Positions 1 through 6,558 of a DNA stretch of 20,078 nucleotides are shown here, in pieces. Positions within the stretch are counted from its first letter, which is position 1. The number at the start of each line of letters is the position of its first letter. The translations under genes and the position numbers were made by a program. The notes beneath the pieces were generated by a model. The model did not search any database, was not told the origin of the DNA, and worked only from the letters and a program-made list of their open reading frames with translations. Source of the DNA: a virus; IMG/VR virus record IMGVR_UViG_3300025701_000679, positions 1-20,078 of that record; one strand, written 5' to 3'.

Positions 1-1
1 T

Positions 2-1006
2 ACTGATTGGATTTCAACAGGATCATATGCACTAAACTATCTTATCTCAGGAGACTTTCACAAAGGTGTTCCGCTAGGTAAGGTTACTGTGTTTGCAGGT
101 GAATCAGGAGCAGGCAAATCATATTTCTGTTCAGGAAACATTGTAAAACACGCACAAGATCAAGGCATCTTTGTAGTACTAATTGACTCAGAGAACGCAC
201 TTGATGAGAGCTGGCTACAGGCTCTACAAGTTGACACTAGTGAAGACAAACTTCTTAAACTTAACATGTCAATGATTGACGATGTCGCAAAAACTATCTC
301 AACTTTTATTGCAGATTATAAGTCTATGGACGAAGATGATCGACCTAAGGTATTGTTTGTAGTTGATTCGTTGGGTATGTTGCTAACACCTACTGATGTT
401 GATCAGTTTAACAAGGGTGACATGAAAGGTGATATGGGTCGTAAGCCTAAAGCACTGACATCACTTGTACGTAACACAGTTAACATGATTGGTTCGCTTA
501 ACGTAGGATTAGTATGTACTAACCACACTTATGCATCGCAGGATATGTTTGATCCAGATGACAAGATCAGCGGTGGTAGTGGCTTTATCTATGCATCAAG
601 TATTGTTGTTGCAATGAAGAAGTTGAAACTAAAGGAAGACGAAGACGGCAATAAGATCTCAGAAGTTATGGGTATTAGAGCTGGTTGTAAAGTAATGAAA
701 ACACGCTATGCAAAACCGTTTGAAGGTGTGCAGGTTAAGATTCCTTATGAGACTGGTATGAACCCGTACAGTGGTTTAGTTGAATTGTTTGAGAAGAAAG
801 GCTTGTTGACTAAACAAGGTAATAGACTCAAGTATGTAAACTTGGCAGGTGAAGAAGTTCTTGAATATCGTAAAGCATGGATGCAAGACGGTAAACTTGA
901 TTTAATCATGTCAGAATACAACGAAAAAATGGCTCCTGTGGTAAATACCGACGATGCAGAAGAAGTTGATGCTGATTTAATTGACGAAAATATGGTCGAG
1001 GAGTAA
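2..1006 (+). CDS. uvsX: UvsX RecA-like recombinase, 5' truncated
   Basis: This is the strand-exchange recombinase of T4-like phages. It coats ssDNA with ATP and drives recombination-dependent replication and repair. The frame is open from base 2, so the true start lies left of the window and about 334 residues are visible. The first codons read TDWISTGSYALNYLISG, the usual RecA/UvsX lead-in to the Walker A motif GESGAGKS (bases 95-118). The Walker B-like strand LFVVDSLG follows, then a region with CTNHTY and SGGSGFIYASS typical of the RecA core. The C-terminus is strongly acidic (DDAEEVDADLIDENMVEE), as in many UvsX proteins, where such tails modulate ssDNA binding. A GTG at 89 could be misread as a start, but it falls just before the P-loop and would delete the N-terminal domain. 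The gene is followed at 4 bp by a small ORF and then by its mediator uvsY. Confidence 0.95.
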   Translation, partial: TDWISTGSYALNYLISGDFHKGVPLGKVTVFAGESGAGKSYFCSGNIVKHAQDQGIFVVLIDSENALDESWLQALQVDTSEDKLLKLNMSMIDDVAKTISTFIADYKSMDEDDRPKVLFVVDSLGMLLTPTDVDQFNKGDMKGDMGRKPKALTSLVRNTVNMIGSLNVGLVCTNHTYASQDMFDPDDKISGGSGFIYASSIVVAMKKLKLKEDEDGNKISEVMGIRAGCKVMKTRYAKPFEGVQVKIPYETGMNPYSGLVELFEKKGLLTKQGNRLKYVNLAGEEVLEYRKAWMQDGKLDLIMSEYNEKMAPVVNTDDAEEVDADLIDENMVEE

Positions 1007-1010
1007 ATGA

Positions 1011-1241
1011 ATGGACGAAAGTCAAGTAATAGATTTATGGATGATGTTTAAAGAATATCTTGATAAAAAACACGTTGATATGGCAGCAGAACGCTATATT
1101 GACTTGTGCGCCGACTATGGCGTTAGTGATATGGCACTTAAAGATGCATTAGGAAATGATGCAGTATTGGACAATGCTATTAATTATTATCTCGACCTTG
1201 ACGACGAAGATGTATTAGAAGAAGAAGTAGATTGGGATTAA
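1011..1241 (+). CDS. Small acidic protein between uvsX and uvsY
   Basis: A 76-residue protein of unknown function, very acidic at its C-terminus (DLDDEDVLEEEVDWD) and predicted mainly helical. The start at 1011 is preceded by a good Shine-Dalgarno (GAGGAG, 998-1003) overlapping the uvsX stop. An out-of-frame ATG at 1007 is ignored. It lies 4 bp after uvsX and 3 bp before uvsY, so the three genes are surely co-transcribed. That position suggests a role in recombination or replication, for example as an acidic partner of a DNA-binding protein, but this is inference from context only. No catalytic motif or membrane segment is visible. Confidence 0.8.
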   Translation: MDESQVIDLWMMFKEYLDKKHVDMAAERYIDLCADYGVSDMALKDALGNDAVLDNAINYYLDLDDEDVLEEEVDWD

Positions 1242-1244
1242 ATT

Positions 1245-1700
1245 ATGGGATGGTATAGCGAAGTATCTAGAGACATTTCTAAAATACCTAGTGCTGTACA
1301 GTTCTTTGAAGACGAGTTAATTAATGCTCGTGTCGAAGTAAAGCTTAAAGGCAATGTTGAACGTGCCGCGGCAGAAATGCCAGGCATTGTTGAACATCGA
1401 TTTAATCAGCTTCAAGAGATTGAAGCAATCCTAAACTATTTAAATATAGAGTTGCGCAGATTGCGCAGCTCTTATTTTAAGAAATATCTCGAAAACTACC
1501 AACGAGCTCTGTCAAGCCGTGACGTTGAAAAATACGTAGACGGTGAGGCAGACGTTGTTGACTACGAAAAAATTATTAACGAGTTTGCGCTAATGCGTAA
1601 CAAATGGTTAGGACTATTAAAGGGTCTTGATCAAAAGCAATGGCAGATTACAAATGTTGTTAAACTACGTGTAGCAGGAATGGAAGATGCAAGTTTGTAA
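1245..1700 (+). CDS. uvsY: UvsY recombination mediator
   Basis: A 151-residue protein that fits UvsY, the mediator that loads UvsX onto ssDNA covered by the single-strand-binding protein gp32. T4 UvsY is 137 residues. The protein is almost entirely helical and charged. Its central stretch LRRLRSSYFKKYLENYQRAL, followed by a block around DVEKYVDGEADVVDY and a C-terminal helical segment, matches the arrangement in marine T4-like phages. Its place directly downstream of uvsX supports the call. The ATG at 1245 follows the upstream stop by 3 bp. The stop codon overlaps the ATG of the next gene as TAATG, which suggests translational coupling to the glycan cassette. Recognition rests on overall pattern and context, since UvsY has no catalytic motif. 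Confidence 0.82.
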   Translation: MGWYSEVSRDISKIPSAVQFFEDELINARVEVKLKGNVERAAAEMPGIVEHRFNQLQEIEAILNYLNIELRRLRSSYFKKYLENYQRALSSRDVEKYVDGEADVVDYEKIINEFALMRNKWLGLLKGLDQKQWQITNVVKLRVAGMEDASL

Positions 1701-2383
1701 TGAAAGAAAATAATAATGTTATTTTAATAAGTTGCGATTCTCTCTACTACAAAGATTGGGGGATCGCATTATTAACTAGTATGCAAGTCCATATACCGTG
1801 GATAAATTTACATTGTCATATTGTAAATCCTGACAAACATTATCAAAAAATTGCCGGAGTAACTTATACTACTGAAGAACGCACTTTTGTTAACGAAGAA
1901 TCTAAAATAAGTTATTTGCAAGCAGCTAGATTCTTAGCCGTTCAAAAATATTGTAATGCTGACGATTTTGTAATGACAATAGATTGTGATTCTATATGCG
2001 TTACTCCTTTTGAAGAAAAAGATTTTCGACAATTATTTACAACCAACGAAATACCAGTTTTGCAACATCCAAAACACAAAGGGTGGCTTGCAGGTTTAGT
2101 AACTTTTAATAAATCTAATTTTAGAAATGACTTTGCTAATATGTTACTCTCTATACCTATCGACGAATGGAAAATTGGTAGAGATCAAGTAATACTAGCA
2201 CAACTAGCTAACAACTATAATTTTTCTCCTGTTCAGCGTCCTTGGATGAACATAGGAAAACTTAGATTAGGAACTCGATTTTTAACTCTAAAAGGTGCAC
2301 AAAAAACGTCACCTAAATATTTGCCCGGGTATGAAAAGTCTAAAGAAAATATTAATCTGTATATTAAGAATAAAAATAAATGA
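1700..2383 (+). CDS. GT8-like glycosyltransferase (GT-A fold)
   Basis: A 227-residue protein that looks like a small GT-A glycosyltransferase using a nucleotide-sugar donor. The N-terminal strand VILISCDSLYYKDWG is followed by helix/strand alternation. The sequence FVMTIDCDSICV (about residues 90-101) carries a DxD motif (D95, D97) that would bind metal and the donor diphosphate. After it come a GWLAGLVTFN segment, expected near the acceptor site, and GRDQVILAQL. It is shorter than classic GT8 enzymes, as phage versions often are. It is the first gene of an AT-rich stretch (1700-4270), coupled to uvsY by TAATG and to the next gene by ATGA. Donor and acceptor cannot be inferred. It resembles the protein at 5082-5756 in type but is not a close copy. 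Confidence 0.7.
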   Translation: MKENNNVILISCDSLYYKDWGIALLTSMQVHIPWINLHCHIVNPDKHYQKIAGVTYTTEERTFVNEESKISYLQAARFLAVQKYCNADDFVMTIDCDSICVTPFEEKDFRQLFTTNEIPVLQHPKHKGWLAGLVTFNKSNFRNDFANMLLSIPIDEWKIGRDQVILAQLANNYNFSPVQRPWMNIGKLRLGTRFLTLKGAQKTSPKYLPGYEKSKENINLYIKNKNK

Positions 2384-2955
2384 AAAGCTTTATTATTCGA
2401 TTGAGTGCATTTAATAACAGCGTGAAATGGGCTGAACAAGCATACAATTCTGGAAAAAAACATAATTGGGATATAAATTATTATGAAGGTATTAATGGTC
2501 AATTAATGTCTTTAGAAGATTTTAATTTATTCTCAAATACGCAATTTAAAAAAGGCGCCAAGAGATTACAACGTGCTGGTGTTCGAGGATGTTTTTTAAG
2601 TCACTTTTCTCTTTGGAAAAAATGCATAGATCTTAACGTTCCAATATGCATACTAGAACATGATGTAACTATTCAACAACATTTTCCAAAAATTAAATTT
2701 AATGATGTAATGAAGCTTGCTACAGGGCCACAAGGAAAATCACTATATTTAGGTGAATGGTATGCAGGAGCAATGGCATATTGTATTACACCATTAGGTG
2801 CATCTAAATTAATAAATTTTGTAGAAAAATATGGCGCAATGCCTGCAGATGTTATGCTATGTACAGGTATAATCAATTTAGAATTTTATGATCCTATAGG
2901 GTCTGTTGTAACATACGTTACTGATGAATTTAGCTTCACAGAGGATTTCTTATGA
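2380..2955 (+). CDS. Glycosyltransferase family 25-like protein
   Basis: A 191-residue protein resembling family GT25 (LPS beta-1,4-galactosyltransferase-like). The family signature is visible: a short N-terminal strand with Arg (SFIIRLSA), the segment GVRGCFLSHFSLWKKCI (67-83), then PICILEHDV (88-96), where the family carries its acidic donor-binding motif. A later GAMAYCITPLGASKLI segment also matches the GT25 pattern. GT25 enzymes act in lipo-oligosaccharide or capsule assembly. It starts on an ATGA overlap with the upstream glycosyltransferase and ends on ATGA with the FkbM methyltransferase, so the three form one translational unit. It is shorter than typical bacterial members (about 250 residues), with the C-terminal part reduced. 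The real substrate is unknown. Confidence 0.78.
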   Translation: MKSFIIRLSAFNNSVKWAEQAYNSGKKHNWDINYYEGINGQLMSLEDFNLFSNTQFKKGAKRLQRAGVRGCFLSHFSLWKKCIDLNVPICILEHDVTIQQHFPKIKFNDVMKLATGPQGKSLYLGEWYAGAMAYCITPLGASKLINFVEKYGAMPADVMLCTGIINLEFYDPIGSVVTYVTDEFSFTEDFL

Positions 2956-3614
2956 GTAGTAAGCAACAATATGGATATCGTTCAGCATTAAATAAAGAAT
3001 GGCTATGGCCGATAAAAGATAAAAAAGCATGGCCGTATCTTACAAAAGAGGAAAATATTTTATTTCCTAAAGTTATTAGTAACATGATACCCAATCATCG
3101 AGCTGTAATACAAGCAGGCGGACACTGTGGCTTATATCCTTATCAATACTCTTCACTATTTGAAAATGTTTATACATTTGAACCTGAATATAAAAATTAT
3201 AATTGTTTAGTTACTAATTTAAAAGATTGTCAAAACACTGTTACTTATAATCTCGGTTTAGGCAATAAATTAGAAAAAATGGGCATTAAATTAGATAGAA
3301 AAAATTCAGGCAAACATATGATTACTGATACAAATGAGAATGCAGTATCAATAATTACTATTGATAGTTTAAATCTAAGTGATGTTGATTTAATACATTT
3401 AGATTTGGAAGGATACGAATTGTTTGCATTACAAGGTGCAATAGAAACAATTAAAAGATATAAACCTCTTATTGTATTAGAAACTAATGATTTATGTAAT
3501 GAGTTTGGGTATACTATTAATGAGTTAGAATCTTGGATTTATTCCGTTGGTTATAAGAAAACTAAAGCATGGGCCGACGACTGTGCATATGAATATGATA
3601 CTACAGTTCTGTAA
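2952..3614 (+). CDS. FkbM-family SAM-dependent methyltransferase
   Basis: A 220-residue methyltransferase of the FkbM family, enzymes that O-methylate sugars or polyketides using S-adenosylmethionine. The SAM-binding motif I appears as AVIQAGGHCGLYPYQYS (51-67). It is followed by the acidic strand-2 end VYTFEPEYKNY (73-83) and the family hallmark LIHLDLEGYELFALQGA (147-163), then IVLETND (174-180). In motif I the usual Asp-x-Gly is replaced by Gln-Ala-Gly, as seen in divergent family members. Given the neighbouring glycosyltransferases and sulfotransferase, the likely role is methylation of a surface sugar. The stop lies inside the 3' end of the convergent sulfotransferase gene (14-bp tail-to-tail overlap), so no terminator separates them. 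Composition is AT-rich. Confidence 0.86.
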   Translation: MSSKQQYGYRSALNKEWLWPIKDKKAWPYLTKEENILFPKVISNMIPNHRAVIQAGGHCGLYPYQYSSLFENVYTFEPEYKNYNCLVTNLKDCQNTVTYNLGLGNKLEKMGIKLDRKNSGKHMITDTNENAVSIITIDSLNLSDVDLIHLDLEGYELFALQGAIETIKRYKPLIVLETNDLCNEFGYTINELESWIYSVGYKKTKAWADDCAYEYDTTVL

Positions 3615-4269
3615 AGCTGTATTTAAAAGTATCTATATCTTCTTCGTAAAGAGTCCTAACTAGTTGAGTTGAATAACTATTAAAAATATTTCTATATGGA
3701 TTGGTATTTGGTCCCTTGTTTGTTATTGGGAGTTTCATACCTTTAAAAATATCTATATCCGCTATTTCGGTATTGATATGTTCAAATTTAATAATCTTAT
3801 CAATAGTAAATATATCAGATTTTAACCATGATACTTGATTATCAGATGCACAAAACCAAGTATAATCCCAAGGTTGGTTATGATAATATGTCAACCATTT
3901 ATCAAAACTATGATTCATCATTTCGTATTCTTTTAAAATAATATCATAATCTCTAATTGTTTTATTAGTTTTTCTACCGTATTTAAGTCTTGGCAATACT
4001 GTTTTTAATATGTTTTTCCTAAAGAAAAACCAACTAGCGATTCTAGACCAGGGATTTCTAACAATTGTAAATGAAGTAAATGTACTTATTGGACAAATAA
4101 AATTTTCAACGTCTTGAAGTGTACTATGGTAGTTATAATTGTTTGTTCTTAAATTAGGTATGTGTGTATAATCATAATTATTATTAATTAACGTATATAT
4201 ACTTCTTCCTGCGGTTTTTGGAATGTGTATAAAGATATGAGGTTCATCTGATTGTATATAATAACTCAT
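3601..4269 (-). CDS. Sulfotransferase (carbohydrate type), minus strand
   Basis: A 222-residue sulfotransferase-family protein (Sulfotransfer_2-like) that would transfer sulfate from PAPS to a hydroxyl, probably on a sugar. The 5'-phosphosulfate loop is HIFIHIPKTAGRSIY (11-25). The 3'-phosphate site is FTIVRNPWSRIASWFFFR (67-84), with the conserved Arg and Ser residues. It is one of only two minus-strand genes here. It is read from its own late-type promoter (AATAAATA on the minus strand, 4282-4275), with only 5 nt between box and ATG and no room for a ribosome binding site. It overlaps the FkbM gene tail-to-tail. AT-rich composition and the opposite strand suggest insertion as a separate module. 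PAPS would have to come from the host. Confidence 0.85.
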   Translation of the reverse strand: MSYYIQSDEPHIFIHIPKTAGRSIYTLINNNYDYTHIPNLRTNNYNYHSTLQDVENFICPISTFTSFTIVRNPWSRIASWFFFRKNILKTVLPRLKYGRKTNKTIRDYDIILKEYEMMNHSFDKWLTYYHNQPWDYTWFCASDNQVSWLKSDIFTIDKIIKFEHINTEIADIDIFKGMKLPITNKGPNTNPYRNIFNSYSTQLVRTLYEEDIDTFKYSFTEL

Positions 4270-4274
4270 AAAAC

Positions 4275-4282
4275 TATTTATT
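4275..4282 (-). promoter_or_regulatory. Late-type promoter box for the sulfotransferase gene
   Basis: The minus strand reads AATAAATA, then GTTTT, then the ATG of the sulfotransferase at 4269. The T4 late-promoter consensus is TATAAATA at about -13 to -6, and NATAAATA is the form reported for cyanophages. A 5-nt gap places the A of ATG at about +1. Confidence 0.6.
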
Positions 4283-4295
4283 AATAAACTGCGTA

Positions 4296-4303
4296 CATAA
4301 ATA
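4296..4303 (+). promoter_or_regulatory. Late-type promoter box for the cytidylyltransferase-cupin gene
   Basis: CATAAATA followed by TATCT and the ATG at 4309. It matches the late box NATAAATA and has the same 5-nt gap to the start codon as the divergent copy at 4282-4275. The two boxes sit back to back in a 39-bp spacer. Confidence 0.6.
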
Positions 4304-4308
4304 TCTAT

Positions 4309-5082
4309 ATGAACAAAGTAGTATTAGTAACAGGCGGTTTTGATCCCTTACACTCAGGGCACATTGCCTACTTTAAAGCGGCACGAGAACTAGGTGATCA
4401 CTTGGTAGTTGGCGTTAACTCAGACGAATGGCTTACACGTAAAAAGGGCAGACCGTTTATGTCATTTGAAGAACGTACTGCAATCATTAAAGAACTTGCA
4501 TGTGTTGACGAAGTTATTGGATTTACTGATACAGACGATACAGCACTAAACGCTATAGGACAAGTACTGCAAACTAAAGGCAGTAGCTGGCGTGTTATAT
4601 TTGCCAACGGCGGAGATAGAACAAATACTACAACTCCGGAATATGCTACATACGGTGAACATCAAGATGTAGATTTTGCATGGAAGGTCGGCGGCAGTAA
4701 TAAAGCCAACAGTAGCAGTTGGATACTCGACGAGTGGAAAACACAAAAGACAGAACGTGATTGGGGCTACTGGCGTGTGTTAGACGACAACCCTAAAAAA
4801 GGTTATAAGGTAAAAGAACTTGTAATTTATCCTAGCAAGAGTCTTAGCGATCAACGCCACTTTGAACGTTCTGAAGATTGGAATATACTTCAAGGTACTG
4901 TTAACATGACTACTGAGTACAACAATAATAAACACAGTGTGATGCTAACATCTTCAAGTGTTAACTATAATGTAGGCAAAGAAGTCTGGCACAAAGCATC
5001 AAACCCCGGCATAGAAAATGCACATATACTAGAAGTACAATGGGGCAAGTGCTATGAAGAAGATATAGAAAGAAGAGACTAA
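4309..5082 (+). CDS. Cytidylyltransferase-cupin fusion (sugar nucleotide enzyme)
   Basis: A 257-residue two-domain protein. Residues 1 to about 130 form a nucleotidyltransferase of the HldE/TagD (cytidylyltransferase-like) superfamily. It has the signature GGFDPLHSGH (9-18), the RPFMSFEER segment (48-56) and a GGDR motif (101-104). This domain normally joins CTP or ATP to a sugar or polyol phosphate. From about residue 150 comes a cupin resembling the C-terminal domain of type II phosphomannose isomerase/ManC: GYKVKELVIYPSKSLSDQRHFERSEDW spans 165-191, with G196 after it. In that motif one of the usual histidine ligands is replaced by Glu (HFERSE, where HHHRAE is typical), so metal binding or isomerase activity may differ. 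It begins on its own late-type promoter and ends TAATG with the next glycosyltransferase. Exact substrate unknown. Confidence 0.8.
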   Translation: MNKVVLVTGGFDPLHSGHIAYFKAARELGDHLVVGVNSDEWLTRKKGRPFMSFEERTAIIKELACVDEVIGFTDTDDTALNAIGQVLQTKGSSWRVIFANGGDRTNTTTPEYATYGEHQDVDFAWKVGGSNKANSSSWILDEWKTQKTERDWGYWRVLDDNPKKGYKVKELVIYPSKSLSDQRHFERSEDWNILQGTVNMTTEYNNNKHSVMLTSSSVNYNVGKEVWHKASNPGIENAHILEVQWGKCYEEDIERRD

Positions 5083-5756
5083 TGAAAGTATTTGTAGGAT
5101 ATGACCCAAGAGAAGACATTGCATATCAAGTATGTAAGCATAGTATACTAACTAGACAACCAAACGCAAATGTACGTCCACTAGTGCAAAAAGAGCTACG
5201 TGATGCAGGATGGTACACTCGTCCTGTAGATAAACTTGCAAGTACAGAGTTTACATTTACACGCTTCTTAGTACCAGAACTTGCAAACTTTGAAGGCTGG
5301 GCAGTGTTTATGGATTGTGATATGATCCTTACTACAGATATTAAAGAACTATTTGATCAAGCAGACGACAAGTATGCTGTTATGTGTGTGCAACATGATT
5401 ACACGCCTAAAGAAGGCATGAAGATGGATGGACAGAAACAAACTATCTATCCACGCAAGAACTGGTCAAGTGTTGTATTGTTTAACTGTGCGCATCCTAG
5501 TAATGCTAGACTTACACAAGACATGGTAAATGATCCAGAACTTAATGGTGCATACTTTCATAGATTTAGTTGGTTAAAAGATGAAGAAATTGGCGCACTA
5601 GATCATACATGGAACTACTTAGTGGGCGTGTATGATGATATCGAAACACCAAAACTAATACACTACACCGAAGGCGGACCGTGGTTTGAAAATTATAGAA
5701 ACGGCGAGTTTAGTTTACGTTGGAAGGAAGAACTACAGGCGATGATGAATGGATAA
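5082..5756 (+). CDS. GT-A-type glycosyltransferase
   Basis: A 224-residue probable glycosyltransferase with a GT-A fold. The N-terminal strand KVFVGYDPREDIAY is followed by a helix. The segment FTRFLVPEL (59-67), just before WAVFMDCDMILT (73-84), carries the DxD motif (D78, D80). The C-terminal part has a DHTWNYL segment and HYTEGGPWF, which in related GT8-like proteins supplies the last metal-binding His and the sugar-phosphate site. It is coupled by TAATG to the cytidylyltransferase-cupin gene and overlaps the next gene by 8 bp. Its base composition is clearly less AT-rich than the genes at 1700-4270, suggesting a different history. Acceptor unknown. Confidence 0.8.
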   Translation: MKVFVGYDPREDIAYQVCKHSILTRQPNANVRPLVQKELRDAGWYTRPVDKLASTEFTFTRFLVPELANFEGWAVFMDCDMILTTDIKELFDQADDKYAVMCVQHDYTPKEGMKMDGQKQTIYPRKNWSSVVLFNCAHPSNARLTQDMVNDPELNGAYFHRFSWLKDEEIGALDHTWNYLVGVYDDIETPKLIHYTEGGPWFENYRNGEFSLRWKEELQAMMNG

Positions 5757-6558
5757 TTATATAGCTCTTGACGCTACTGATAGAATAGTATCACCTCTGG
5801 CAATCGGAACTAATGCAACATTTATAGAAGATGGATGGAAAGGATTAATAACTCGTCCTGTTAACGAAACTGTTATTTTTAGGAGTATGACACAACGAAA
5901 GACAGTAAACGTATGTCAAGAACAAGGCAGAAACTATTTGTATATCGATACTGGATATATCGGCAATATGCAAAAAAGAAAAGACTGGCATAGAATTGTT
6001 TATAATGGTATGCAACATTCTAATATTAAATGGGATCTTCCCAGTGATAGGTTTGAATACATTTCTTATAGTAAATCATACTTAAAATTTCCAGGTTGGA
6101 AAAAACAAGGTAAGGCAATTTTACTAGTTACTCCTAGTGATAAGCCTTGTAAATTTTACGGTATTGATAGAAATGAATTTGTTAAAACTACAATAGAGGC
6201 ATTAAAAAAATATACTGATAGACCTATTATTATAAGAGATAAAGTTATTAGACGAGACAGAGTAGGCGGCGGAAGCATATATAACCAATTAGACGACGAT
6301 AATATTTTTGCAGTTGTTACTTATAATAGTATTGCTGCTACTGAAGCAATTGGGTATGGAATACCATGTTTTACCCTTGCTCCTAATGCAGCAGACGAAT
6401 TTTGCGAAAAGGACCTATCATTAATAGAAACTCCAAAATATGAAGATAACGATAAAGTGAGCAAATGGCAACACTGGTTAGCTTATTGCCAATATACTCC
6501 TGCAGAAATGCAAGATGGCAAAGCAATTACGTTAATTAAGGATTACAATTTATCATGA
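5749..6558 (+). CDS. GT-B-like glycan transferase, paralogue A (His-Pro motif lost)
   Basis: A 269-residue protein, the first and most divergent of three paralogues (with 6555-7487 and 8319-9164). Shared blocks are FPGWKKQGKAILLVTPS (114-130), YTDRPIIIRDK (155-165), VVTYNSIAATEAIGYGIPCF (189-208) and the tail W-x3-YCQYT-x2-E (243-253). The pattern resembles the C-terminal Rossmann half of GT-B enzymes of the capsule or Kdo-transferase kind (KpsC/KpsS-like), where an N-S-x-x-x-x-E-A-x-x-x-G-x-P block contacts the donor. Paralogues B and C have RFHP or RPHP after the third strand. This copy has IIRDK instead, so it may be inactive or use another mechanism. ATG at 5749 follows a GGAAGGAAG ribosome site upstream; the end is ATGA with paralogue B. 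Function is inferred, not demonstrated. Confidence 0.68.
   Translation: MDNYIALDATDRIVSPLAIGTNATFIEDGWKGLITRPVNETVIFRSMTQRKTVNVCQEQGRNYLYIDTGYIGNMQKRKDWHRIVYNGMQHSNIKWDLPSDRFEYISYSKSYLKFPGWKKQGKAILLVTPSDKPCKFYGIDRNEFVKTTIEALKKYTDRPIIIRDKVIRRDRVGGGSIYNQLDDDNIFAVVTYNSIAATEAIGYGIPCFTLAPNAADEFCEKDLSLIETPKYEDNDKVSKWQHWLAYCQYTPAEMQDGKAITLIKDYNLS

Noticed and set aside
2233-2502. An 89-aa minus-strand frame with a hydrophobic N-terminus across the GT8/GT25 junction
   Set aside because: It spans two well-supported coupled genes; the hydrophobic look comes from reverse translation of AT-rich DNA.
3595-3620. A terminator between the convergent FkbM and sulfotransferase genes
   Set aside because: The two coding regions overlap by 14 bp and I see no GC-rich hairpin followed by a T-run on either strand.
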